Shown here piece by piece: positions 55,464 through 63,371 of a DNA stretch of 64,000 nt. A model generated the notes under the pieces. That model worked only from the letters and a program-made list of their open reading frames with translations. It was not told where the DNA came from and did no database searches. Source of the DNA: Flavobacterium panacagri (lineage in GTDB: Bacteria; Bacteroidota; Bacteroidia; Flavobacteriales; Flavobacteriaceae). The translations under genes were made by a program, and so were the position numbers. The stretch is from positions 4,464,001-4,528,000 of the forward strand of contig NZ_CP119766.1 in NCBI RefSeq assembly GCF_030378165.1, read 5' to 3'. Each line of letters starts with the position of its first letter. Position 1 is the first letter of the stretch.

Positions 55464-56876
55464 TTAAATGAGTTTTTTAAGCATGCCGTCAAATATAAAA
55501 CCATGAAACGGCAGCACGGCATACCAGTATAGTCTTCCCATAAGACCGTGGGGTTTAAAAGTGGCCGCCTGATATAAGGTATTGTTGATTATTTTAAATT
55601 CCAGCCAGGCTTCGCCCGGAAGTTTCATCTCGGCATACAAAACCAGTTTGCCCTTCTTCTTATCGGCATATACAACCCTCCAGAAATCCAGTGCATCCCC
55701 TGCATGTATCTGCGTTTTATGCGTCCTTCCCCTTCTGGTGCCCACACCGCCAAAAACCTTATCGATGAATCCGCGCAGCTCCCAGAGCCAGTCGGCGTAA
55801 TACCACCCGGTCTCTCCTCCTATGGACCAGATCCGAGCAATTGTATATTCCCTGTTTATGACTGCTCTTTTTCTTCTGTCAATGTAACAGCCCTTTTTTG
55901 GGACCTTCAGGTATTGGGAAACATTTCCTTTGAACTGTCCGCTGACACGGGAGTCTTTCCAGCTCGAGATGATATCATCATCACTGATTTTTTTCAAAGC
56001 CCTCTCTAATGCCTGCCGGTAAGTAATAGGTGTAACGCCCAGCAGGCTGTTAATCCTGTTATCTCGGCAGATGACTTCCACTTTCATGCTGCTGACCAGC
56101 GCCGAGGCCAGCTTAAAGGAAGTTGAAGTCACAAAATACAGCCAGTAGGACGATAATTTCGGGGTCATCACCGGTACGGTGTAAATGTATCTCCGTAGTT
56201 TTTTTGCTCTGGCAAACTCCAGCAGCATTTCCTTGTAGGTCAAAATATCAGGTCCCCCGATATCAAAACTTTCACCATAAACTGCCGGATTTAACAGCGA
56301 GCGGATTAAAAACTCCAAAACATCGCTGATGGCAATCGGCTGGCATTTGGTATTGAGCCATTTTGGGGTAATCATAAGGGGCAGTTTATCCACCAGATCA
56401 CGTATTATTTCAAAAGAGGCGCTTCCCGATCCTACTATTATTCCGGCCCGAAGCACCGTTAAGGGCAATGCTGCAGTCTTTAAAATATCTTCCACCGCCT
56501 TCCTTGATGACAAATGTTTGGATAATGACTTATCATTTACAATTCCGCTGAGGTAAATAATCTGTTTTGCATTTGTCTGGTTTATTTTTTCTATAAAATA
56601 ATGTGCCGAAATGCTTTCCAGCTGATCATAATTGGAAGCGCCGGACATGGAATGGATCAGGTAATAGGCCGCGTCTATATCATCGGGAATACTCTTCAGG
56701 CTTTCCGGATCCAGAAAATCAGCTTCAATGACCTGTATTTTATTTTCAAATTGTTCAGGAAAGTAAAACCTGTTTTTATCCCGAACGCAGCAGATTACTT
56801 CATTTCCGTGATCCAGCAGCAAGGGCAGCAGCCTCTTGCCGATATAACCTGTAGCGCCTGTTAAAAGAATTTTCAT
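55464..56876 (-). CDS. NAD(P)-binding epimerase-like protein with DUF2867 domain
   Basis: The 470-residue protein has an N-terminal atypical-SDR/NmrA-like Rossmann domain (MKILLTGATGYIGKRLLPLL; IIYLSGIV; SSRKAVEDIL, about 1-290). A C-terminal DUF2867 domain (about 320-470, SIGGETGWYYADWLWELRG...HGLMGRLYWYAVLPFHGFIFDGM) follows. The fusion is common in bacteria but has no settled function. No signal peptide is present. It lies 12 bp after the neighbouring SDR gene, so the two are co-transcribed. Confidence 0.88.
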   Translation of the reverse strand: MKILLTGATGYIGKRLLPLLLDHGNEVICCVRDKNRFYFPEQFENKIQVIEADFLDPESLKSIPDDIDAAYYLIHSMSGASNYDQLESISAHYFIEKINQTNAKQIIYLSGIVNDKSLSKHLSSRKAVEDILKTAALPLTVLRAGIIVGSGSASFEIIRDLVDKLPLMITPKWLNTKCQPIAISDVLEFLIRSLLNPAVYGESFDIGGPDILTYKEMLLEFARAKKLRRYIYTVPVMTPKLSSYWLYFVTSTSFKLASALVSSMKVEVICRDNRINSLLGVTPITYRQALERALKKISDDDIISSWKDSRVSGQFKGNVSQYLKVPKKGCYIDRRKRAVINREYTIARIWSIGGETGWYYADWLWELRGFIDKVFGGVGTRRGRTHKTQIHAGDALDFWRVVYADKKKGKLVLYAEMKLPGEAWLEFKIINNTLYQAATFKPHGLMGRLYWYAVLPFHGFIFDGMLKKLI

Positions 56877-56888
56877 CTCTGAGCTGTT

Positions 56889-57572
56889 TTACAATTTAAA
56901 GCTTACCAAACCATAATCCATCGCGAAAACCTGGCCTGAAATTGATGCTGCATCTTCAGAGATAAGATAGCCAGCCATACGTCCAACCTCCTCGGGTTTT
57001 AGATAATTTTTCAAGGGGTGTCGTTCCTTCATATTTTCCTTCATCCTGTCGTTTCTTAAAATAGATGCTGATAAAGAAGTCTCTGTAATAGTCGGGGCAA
57101 TAGCATTGATACGGATTAACGGGGCAAGCTCGGCGCCGAGCGATTTAACCAGACCCTCTACTGCTGCTTTCGAGGCCGCAATACTGGCATGAAAAGGCAT
57201 TCCGAGTTTTGCCGCAACACTGCTGAATAAAACAATAGAAGGTTTTTCCCCTTTCTTTAACGCAGGCAGATAATGCTGAATCACTTTGACTGCTCCCACC
57301 ACATTAATTTCAAAATCATTTCTGAAATCATCCAGGCTTAAGCCCAGAATGGGTTTCAGGTTTATAGATCCCGGACAATAAACCAGGGCATCCATACTTT
57401 CAAATTCAGGCAAAGGATCCCCGAGCACATCGATTGCAAAATGAATTAAATTCGGATGGGTAATATCAGGAGCTGTCCTGCTGATATTGATAATCCGGCA
57501 GTTTTCCAGATTCTGCATTACAACAGCATTCCCTATTCCTTTACTGCCGCCAACAATTACAATAGTTTTCAT
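56889..57572 (-). CDS. SDR-family protein lacking the catalytic tyrosine
   Basis: Start at ATG 57572 (MKTIVIVGGSKGIGNAVV). A longer frame to 57626 runs into the tandem repeat and adds 18 residues ahead of the cofactor loop, which is implausible. The protein has 227 residues with GGSKGIG and a catalytic Ser (LFSSVA). Where YxxxK is expected it has IAASK (Ile131, Lys135), so Tyr is replaced by Ile. I recall related Bacteroidota proteins with the same HASIAASK motif, suggesting a subfamily with another chemistry or a non-enzymatic role. It is co-transcribed with the DUF2867 gene and divergent from TIGR03643. Confidence 0.88.
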   Translation of the reverse strand: MKTIVIVGGSKGIGNAVVMQNLENCRIINISRTAPDITHPNLIHFAIDVLGDPLPEFESMDALVYCPGSINLKPILGLSLDDFRNDFEINVVGAVKVIQHYLPALKKGEKPSIVLFSSVAAKLGMPFHASIAASKAAVEGLVKSLGAELAPLIRINAIAPTITETSLSASILRNDRMKENMKERHPLKNYLKPEEVGRMAGYLISEDAASISGQVFAMDYGLVSFKL

Positions 57573-57624
57573 TTTTTTAAGATTAAATTTAAGAGCTGGG
57601 AGGACTGTTTGTGCTATGATTTTC

Positions 57625-57670
57625 AATAAAATAAGATATTCTTTATTAATAAAATAAGATATTCTTTATT
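57625..57670. repeat. Perfect 23-bp tandem repeat in a divergent promoter region
   Basis: Two identical 23-bp copies (57625-57647 and 57648-57670) each start AATAAAATAAG and end TTCTTTATT. Each copy is partly palindromic (AATAAA...TTTATT around AAGATATTCTT). The pair lies 53 bp upstream of the SDR start and 170 bp upstream of the TIGR03643 start. It is well placed to be a shared operator for both genes (inference). Confidence 0.75.
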
Positions 57671-57839
57671 AATTATCAAAAAAGCTAAACTGTGTTTTAG
57701 CATAAAGTTATCTTAGTATCTTAAAGATAACAATTGTTTGACAATTTTAAATAAATATTAAACAAAATAAAAATTATTTTATCTAAATTAGCTATGCTCT
57801 TCTCAATTCTTCAAGGAGAATCCCTCAAAAAATACAATC

Positions 57840-58130
57840 ATGAAAAAATTAAAACAGCAGTTTGCTGATCGTGACCTGGACCGCATTATTGAAATGGCAT
57901 GGGAAGACAGAACCCCTTTTGAGGCTATTGAACACCAGTTTGCGCTTAAGGAAGCTGATGTAAAAACTTTAATGAAGAAGGAACTCAAAACCGGCAGTTA
58001 TATACTTTGGCGTAAAAGGGTAGAAAATTGTAAAACAAAGCATCTGCAGAAACGCTGTGAGCAGATCAGCCGCTTTAAGTGCAGAGAGCAGCGGGGCATT
58101 TCCAATAACAAAATAGCAAAGAAGAAATAA
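57840..58130 (+). CDS. TIGR03643/DUF2805 family protein
   Basis: This is a 96-residue basic protein with the family core LDRIIEMAWEDRTPFEAIEHQF and the segment FALKEADVKTLMKKELK. GSYILWRKRV follows. The fold is probably HTH-like, suggesting nucleic-acid binding, but the function is unknown. In marine and soil flavobacteria such genes often lie near photolyase/cryptochrome and SDR genes (recalled). It is divergent from the SDR/DUF2867 pair across the 23-bp tandem repeat. Confidence 0.88.
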   Translation: MKKLKQQFADRDLDRIIEMAWEDRTPFEAIEHQFALKEADVKTLMKKELKTGSYILWRKRVENCKTKHLQKRCEQISRFKCREQRGISNNKIAKKK

Positions 58131-58254
58131 TAAAAATGATTACCTGCCAATTATTGGAATTATGATAAAAAATATGGAATCCCTGTAACAGGAAACTTTT
58201 TAAAAACCAGTATATTCGCCATTAAAGACCAAAACACCAATCAAACCTAACGCT

Positions 58255-59763
58255 ATGTACCGAAATCCAGGGCTTCTACAAAATATAATTGATGCTATCC
58301 CTCTTCCCGTCGGGGTGTATGTGGGAGATAATTTAGAAATTGCACTGGCCAATGATGCCATGATCAAAACATGGGGCAAAGGAAATGATGTGCTTGGAAA
58401 AACCTATCTCAGCGTGGTTCCTGAAATTGAAAACCAGCAGATTCTCGATGAGGCCCTTGGCGTTCTTAAAACCGGAACTGCCTTTCATGCTGTGGGCAGA
58501 AAAGTAGATCTGGTCATGCAGGGAATTATGACCGAATATTACTTTAATTATAGTTTTATTCCGCTTTTTGACGAGCATGGAAAAGTCTATGGCGTGCTTA
58601 ATACCGGCGCTGATATCACAGATCTGCACAAAGCAAAAGAAGAAACCCTGAAAGCAAATGAAAAATTAACCATAGCCATAGAAAGTTCCGGGATAGGAAG
58701 CTACGAAATAGACCTTGAGACCAAAAAAATCAAGACTTCAGCAAATTTCAATACGATCTGCTCGATTGGAAGCGAAACAACAAATGACGATTTAATTGCA
58801 AAGCTGCACCCAGAGGACCTTCATGCGCGCGAAAAAGCGCACCAGCAGTCCGAGGAAACGGGAAAAATATGCTATGAAGCGCGGATTTTAAATGATGACG
58901 GCGCCTACCGCTGGGCTAAAATCAATGGAAAGATTATCAAGGACAAGGACGGGTCTGCAAAGACCATCATTGGTATTGTTCAGGATATACACGAGCATAA
59001 GGAATTTCAGGAGGAATTAAAAAAACAGGTGGCTGCCCGCACAAATGAACTCACGCGTTCCAATCGTGATCTGATGCATTTTGCCAGCGTAGTGAGCCAC
59101 GATCTTCGAGAGCCGCTGCGAAAAATTAAAATTTTCAATACCCTTTTACGAAATGACATAGAAGAAAATGTTAATGAAAAATCTAAAAAATACCTTCATA
59201 AAGTAAGCCAGTCCGCCCAGAGAATGGAAAATATCATAGAGGGAATTTTGACCTATTCCACCCTTGACAAAACTTCACAGGTTATAGAAACAATTAATCT
59301 TAATAAGGTTATTGAAGACATAAAAATAGACCTTGAGCTCATAATAAGGGAAAAAGGTGCTATTTTAGTTACTTCTGATCTTCCACAGATTCAGGGAGCC
59401 CCGATTTTAATTAACCAGCTTTTCTATAACCTCCTGCAAAATGCCTTAAAATTTTCCAAAGCGGACCAGCCTCCAAGGATTATCATAACAAGCAGCATCA
59501 TCAATAGTGACGGCCAGGATTTTGTACAGATAAAAATAAAGGATAATGGTATTGGAATTGAGGCTGAATTTGCAGAAAAGATTTTTACGGCATTTGAAAG
59601 ACTGCATTCCAAAGACCAGTACGAGGGAAATGGCCTTGGGCTTGCCCTGTGCAGAAAGATTGCCGAAAGGCATAATGGTAAAATAACTGCAGCCGGGGAA
59701 AAGGACAACGGCGCTGAATTTACGGTGACCCTTCCTTTACAACAAAAAGCCGATACGCTGTAG
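58255..59763 (+). CDS. Soluble PAS-domain sensor histidine kinase
   Basis: The 502-residue protein has no membrane span. Two PAS domains lie at about 8-125 and 130-250, with a PAC motif AKTIIGIVQDIHEHKE. A coiled-coil linker and HisKA follow, with the phospho-acceptor His282 in VVSHDLREPL. The HATPase domain has LFYNLLQNALKFSKA (N box), IKDNGIGIE (G1) and GNGLGLALC (G2). It senses a cytoplasmic signal. No response-regulator gene is adjacent, so it is an orphan kinase. Confidence 0.93.
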   Translation: MYRNPGLLQNIIDAIPLPVGVYVGDNLEIALANDAMIKTWGKGNDVLGKTYLSVVPEIENQQILDEALGVLKTGTAFHAVGRKVDLVMQGIMTEYYFNYSFIPLFDEHGKVYGVLNTGADITDLHKAKEETLKANEKLTIAIESSGIGSYEIDLETKKIKTSANFNTICSIGSETTNDDLIAKLHPEDLHAREKAHQQSEETGKICYEARILNDDGAYRWAKINGKIIKDKDGSAKTIIGIVQDIHEHKEFQEELKKQVAARTNELTRSNRDLMHFASVVSHDLREPLRKIKIFNTLLRNDIEENVNEKSKKYLHKVSQSAQRMENIIEGILTYSTLDKTSQVIETINLNKVIEDIKIDLELIIREKGAILVTSDLPQIQGAPILINQLFYNLLQNALKFSKADQPPRIIITSSIINSDGQDFVQIKIKDNGIGIEAEFAEKIFTAFERLHSKDQYEGNGLGLALCRKIAERHNGKITAAGEKDNGAEFTVTLPLQQKADTL

Positions 59764-59864
59764 AAATTGAAATTTACAACTTCCCGCCGTTAGAGCAATT
59801 TTACAAATAACAGCAATCTGTCTGATAAAATAATATTAGACAGCTTCATAAACACATATTTTTT

Positions 59865-60293
59865 TTATTTTGCATTCCTGTAAATTTCAATCTTGCCAAT
59901 CACATCAAAATCCAATGTGTAATGGGCAGCAGGCTGATAATTTTCATCGGTGAGGACAATTTTCATGACCTGATGAATTGAAGGATGAGTGTCTGTATCT
60001 GCATTTTTTGAAAGAACAGGGTAAAATGACAATATTCCCTGCGGAACATTACCGTTTATAAAAAAAACAAATTCTTCTATTTTAGTGGGCTCCACAAAAG
60101 ACTGACCTGGAAAGTTAAGTGGATTTTGCCTTATAAAAGCCTGAAACTGCTCAAGCTCAGTACTATTAAAGCACAGTGCGTTTAAACTGCAACTATCGGC
60201 CTTGTCAAGTCTGAACCATTTGAGATTTAGAATTAACCTTTTAGAATTAAAACTGCAGTTAAAATATGCCAGCTGTGTATTTATGGTATACAT
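59865..60293 (-). CDS. Hypothetical protein (142 aa)
   Basis: This is a 142-residue frame without signal peptide. It is rich in beta strands, with a central CFNSTELEQFQAFIRQNPLNFPG segment and a C-terminal YTLDFDVIGKIEIYRN strand. I recognise no family. It is convergent with the kinase and isolated. Coding-like composition and length make it a likely real gene. Confidence 0.55.
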   Translation of the reverse strand: MYTINTQLAYFNCSFNSKRLILNLKWFRLDKADSCSLNALCFNSTELEQFQAFIRQNPLNFPGQSFVEPTKIEEFVFFINGNVPQGILSFYPVLSKNADTDTHPSIHQVMKIVLTDENYQPAAHYTLDFDVIGKIEIYRNAK

Positions 60294-60551
60294 GAAGACT
60301 TTCCTTTGTTAAATTTAATTCTCCTATTCAATTTTAAAAAGTTACCCTGATTTCATTATGTTTCATTACTGATTCCATGACCAGGAGCCGCATCATTTTA
60401 AAAAGCCGATACTGTTATTGTACTGCTAACTTACTGCAATTTAATCCTGCAATAAAAGCCTGAATAAAATTTAGAATCATTCTAACGGCAGCAGCCTGAT
60501 AACCAAAGGTATTTTGAAGTAATTTTATTTGGAAATTATAGACCTATGAAA

Positions 60552-60965
60552 ATGGATGTTATGGATAGAGAGATTCTCTCGGACACTCTTAAAAACATAG
60601 ATAAAAAAATTGAAGGGTTAAATAATCAAAAAATTAAAGCCTTCTTTGAGTCTCTGGGACTGGAGCAAAGAGATGACATTGCTAAAGATTATCTGAACTG
60701 GGAAAACATACTTATTGTGGTTCCCAGCCGCAGTACTTTAAATGAACTGAAGAAATATAAGTATTCCATATCCCGAATCTCTTTTATTGCAAATCCTAAT
60801 GCAGAGCAGATTCATATTTACGATTTTAATGAATGGAAAAACAGCACCCGGAACAAGACACAATTTCAGATCAGGGAACTGCTGAAAACCAATTTTGGAG
60901 GCAGTCCAAAAATATCTGAAAATCGGGACTGGGTTAAATTAATGCAAAAAAATCATGGAAGCTGA
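60552..60965 (+). CDS. Hypothetical protein coupled to the VIT-family gene
   Basis: The protein has 137-139 residues. Two ATG codons (60546 and 60552) are possible; I use the second. It is predicted alpha/beta with a helical N-terminus (ILSDTLKNIDKKIEGLNNQKIKAFFESLG) and a central LIVVPSRSTLNELKK strand-helix. No family is known to me. It overlaps the VIT-type gene start by 11 bp, so translation is probably coupled and it may serve the transporter. Confidence 0.6.
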   Translation: MDVMDREILSDTLKNIDKKIEGLNNQKIKAFFESLGLEQRDDIAKDYLNWENILIVVPSRSTLNELKKYKYSISRISFIANPNAEQIHIYDFNEWKNSTRNKTQFQIRELLKTNFGGSPKISENRDWVKLMQKNHGS

Positions 60966-61644
60966 AAATCATTACATCACCAGAAGCGGGTGGCTGAGGG
61001 CAGCAGTTCTGGGCGCCAATGACGGAATTTTATCCACCACCAGCCTGGCTATTGGCGTGGCAGCTGCAAGCGTGAGCAGAGAACCTATTCTGCTGGCGGC
61101 AACAGCCGGTTTAGTGGCAGGTGCATTGTCCATGGCCGCAGGCGAATACGTATCGGTAAGCTCTCAGGCTGATGTTGAAACTGCTGATCTTACCCGCGAG
61201 AAAGAGGAACTTAAAAATATGCCTGAATCAGAGCTTGAGGAACTGACCCATATTTATATGAAGCGCGGGCTGAACAGTGAACTGGCAAAACAGGTTGCAG
61301 TCGAATTGACAGCCCATAATGCACTTCAAACACATGCGAGAGATGAGCTCGGAATCAATGAAATTACCCAGGCTAATCCCTTAATGGCCGCTTTCGCATC
61401 AGCTGTATCTTTTGTCATAGGGGGCTTGCTGCCGCTGCTGGTGGCTATTTTAGCTCCCATAAAAGAAATGGTATTGTACCAGTATGGTTTTTCAATACTC
61501 TTTTTGGCATTATCGGGAATGCTGGCCGCTAAGGCCGGGGGATCCCATACGCTGAAAGCTGTAATGCGTATCTGCATCTGGGGAACTTTTGCAATGGCAG
61601 CCTCAGCCTTGGTCGGTTATATTTTCGGGGTTCATACGGCTTAA
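60955..61644 (+). CDS. VIT1/CCC1-family iron/manganese transporter
   Basis: The 229-residue protein has five membrane spans. It starts with the family motif SGWLRAAVLGANDGILSTTSL in span 1 and GALSMAAGEYVSVSSQADVE in span 2. The cytoplasmic metal-binding helix region (DLTREKEELKNMPESELEELTH) carries several Glu. VIT/CCC1 proteins move Fe2+ or Mn2+ out of the cytosol in exchange for H+. It is a stand-alone transporter with a small upstream partner gene and helps detoxify or store metal (inference from family). Confidence 0.92.
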   Translation: MEAENHYITRSGWLRAAVLGANDGILSTTSLAIGVAAASVSREPILLAATAGLVAGALSMAAGEYVSVSSQADVETADLTREKEELKNMPESELEELTHIYMKRGLNSELAKQVAVELTAHNALQTHARDELGINEITQANPLMAAFASAVSFVIGGLLPLLVAILAPIKEMVLYQYGFSILFLALSGMLAAKAGGSHTLKAVMRICIWGTFAMAASALVGYIFGVHTA

Positions 61645-61754
61645 GAAAAACAGTCCTGAAGCCGGAGTAAAAATTAATTGAATCTTAAGCAATTAAAAAA
61701 AATAAGAATCGCAGCAATGCGTTATTTCGTATATACCTAAAAACAGACTGCAAA

Positions 61755-62189
61755 ATGAAACTAATTACATTATTGCTTTTAATGACCGTGCTTCCCATTA
61801 ACTGGGAACCTGATTTTAATAATGCAAAAAAAACAGCAAAAGAAAAACATGAATTAATACTGCTCAACTTCTCGGGTTCAGACTGGTGCGGACCCTGCAT
61901 TGTGACGCGCAGAGATTATCTTGAAAGCCAGGTATTCTCAGAGATGGCAAATGAAAATCTGGTACTTGTTAATGCTGATTTTCCAAGGAAAAAGAAAAAT
62001 ATCGGAACACCGCAGCAGGTTAAACGAAATGAAGATTTAGCCGAAATATACAACAAGGAAGGAAATTTTCCCCTGACGCTTCTTTTGGATGCCGATGGAA
62101 AAGTGCTTAAAACCTGGCATGGAAAACCCGAATCTACTCCTGAACAGTGGACTGCCGAAATAAAAGCGATCTGTGAGAGCCGAAAATAA
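61755..62189 (+). CDS. Thioredoxin-family protein of the ApbE-DUF4266-DUF3570 operon
   Basis: The 144-residue secreted protein has an N-terminal hydrophobic signal (MKLITLLLLMTVLP). The redox site WCGPC spans 44-48 (SGSDWCGPCIVTRRDYLES), and the cis-Pro is in NFPLTLLLDADG. It belongs to the DUF255/thioredoxin_7-like group that reduces periplasmic thiols. It is the first gene of the operon with ApbE one base downstream. In this context it probably keeps the Cys-Gly-Cys tail of the DUF4266 lipoprotein reduced (inference). Confidence 0.9.
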   Translation: MKLITLLLLMTVLPINWEPDFNNAKKTAKEKHELILLNFSGSDWCGPCIVTRRDYLESQVFSEMANENLVLVNADFPRKKKNIGTPQQVKRNEDLAEIYNKEGNFPLTLLLDADGKVLKTWHGKPESTPEQWTAEIKAICESRK

Positions 62190-62190
62190 C

Positions 62191-63123
62191 ATGCTTAAAA
62201 ACCAAAAATATTCCGAGTCCCTAAAACTCATGGGGAACAGCTTTACCATAACAGTTGTTGCTGAAAATGAAAAAACAGGAAATGAGAATATTGCACTTGC
62301 CACCCAGGAAATCAAACGGATTGAAAAACTTTTGACTACCTATAAACAGGACAGCCAGACCAATCTGATCAATGATAACGCAGGAATAGCACCCGTTAAA
62401 GTAGATTTGGAGGTTTTTAATCTTATTGAAAGATCTATCGGAATTTCGAGAATCACACAAGGTGCATTTGATATTTCTTATGGAAGTATCGACAAAAGTC
62501 TGTGGAATTTTGACAAATCCATGACCAGTCTTCCTGATGCCCAGACCGCTCTCAAAATGGTACACCTTATTGATTACCGAAATATTATACTTGACAGGGA
62601 AAATACAACAGTATTTCTAAAAGAAAAAGGAATGCGGATTGGTTTTGGAGGTATCGGAAAAGGATATGCTGCCGAGATGGCAAAACAAATTCTTATAAAA
62701 CATAATGTACAGAGCGGCATAATTAATGCCAGCGGAGATCTTTCGGCATGGGGACTGCAGCCCAACGGCAAAAAATGGACCATCGGTGTGGCTGATCCTG
62801 ACTCGCCAAATGCGGCATTCTCCTATATGGAAATCTCAAATAAGGCGGTGGCAACCTCGGGCAATTATGAAAAATTCGTGACCATTAACGGAAAAAAATA
62901 TTCGCATACCATTGACCCAAAAACAGGACTTCCGATATCGGGAATAAAAAGCGTGACCATTATCGCCTCAAATGCAGAATTTGCAGATGCTATGGCAACT
63001 CCTATAGCGGTAATGGGGATTAAAGCAGGCTTGTTTTTAATAGATCAGATACCGGATCTATTTTGTATTATAATTGACGACAACAACAAAATTTACACTT
63101 CTAAAAACATTAACCTGAAATGA
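62191..63123 (+). CDS. apbE: FAD:protein FMN transferase (ApbE)
   Basis: Start at ATG 62191, one base after the thioredoxin stop; a GTG at 62173 would overlap it. The protein has about 310 residues and lacks an obvious signal peptide, opening MLKNQKYSESLKLMG. ApbE landmarks are GGIGKGYAAE, INASGDLSAWG, KAVATSGNYEKF and SHTIDPKTGLPISG. These proteins transfer FMN from FAD to a Ser/Thr of a target protein in a Mg-dependent reaction, normally outside the cytoplasm. A missing cleavable signal is unusual and suggests either a misjudged start or cytoplasmic action. It overlaps the DUF4266 start by ATGA. Confidence 0.93.
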   Translation: MLKNQKYSESLKLMGNSFTITVVAENEKTGNENIALATQEIKRIEKLLTTYKQDSQTNLINDNAGIAPVKVDLEVFNLIERSIGISRITQGAFDISYGSIDKSLWNFDKSMTSLPDAQTALKMVHLIDYRNIILDRENTTVFLKEKGMRIGFGGIGKGYAAEMAKQILIKHNVQSGIINASGDLSAWGLQPNGKKWTIGVADPDSPNAAFSYMEISNKAVATSGNYEKFVTINGKKYSHTIDPKTGLPISGIKSVTIIASNAEFADAMATPIAVMGIKAGLFLIDQIPDLFCIIIDDNNKIYTSKNINLK

Positions 63124-63353
63124 AAAAGCCAAGGCAAAAAAATCTCGTGCTTTTATGCAGTATTGCTTTAACAGGCATTCTTCTCACATCCTGCACCTCT
63201 GTAAAGGAATACCAGAAAGGAAAAATCAACGATTCTGAAATGGTACTTTCCAACAGGAAAATAGAAAAGACAGAACTTAGTTTTCAATCCTACCGTGAGG
63301 GAGCTTCCGGGGCCAATTCAGGAAAAAGCGGCGGCGGCTGCGGCTGTAACTAA
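63120..63353 (+). CDS. DUF4266 small lipoprotein with C-terminal Cys-Gly-Cys tail
   Basis: The 77-residue protein has a lipoprotein signal peptide ending LLTSC (Cys25). A short charged body follows, with the segment SYREGASGANSGKSG and a C-terminal GGGCGCN tail (Cys74, Cys76). EGAS (60-63) resembles the Ser/Thr acceptor motifs used by ApbE, so it may be the flavinylated substrate (inference). The double-Cys tail could bind metal or form a disulphide. DUF4266 genes recur with DUF3570 and ApbE (recalled). The ATG overlaps the apbE stop by four bases. Confidence 0.9.
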   Translation: MKKPRQKNLVLLCSIALTGILLTSCTSVKEYQKGKINDSEMVLSNRKIEKTELSFQSYREGASGANSGKSGGGCGCN

Positions 63354-63371
63354 TTTTCATACGATCAAAAA

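Noticed and set aside
62221..62565. 114-codon open frame on the minus strand
   Set aside because: Antisense to apbE, which has all conserved motifs.
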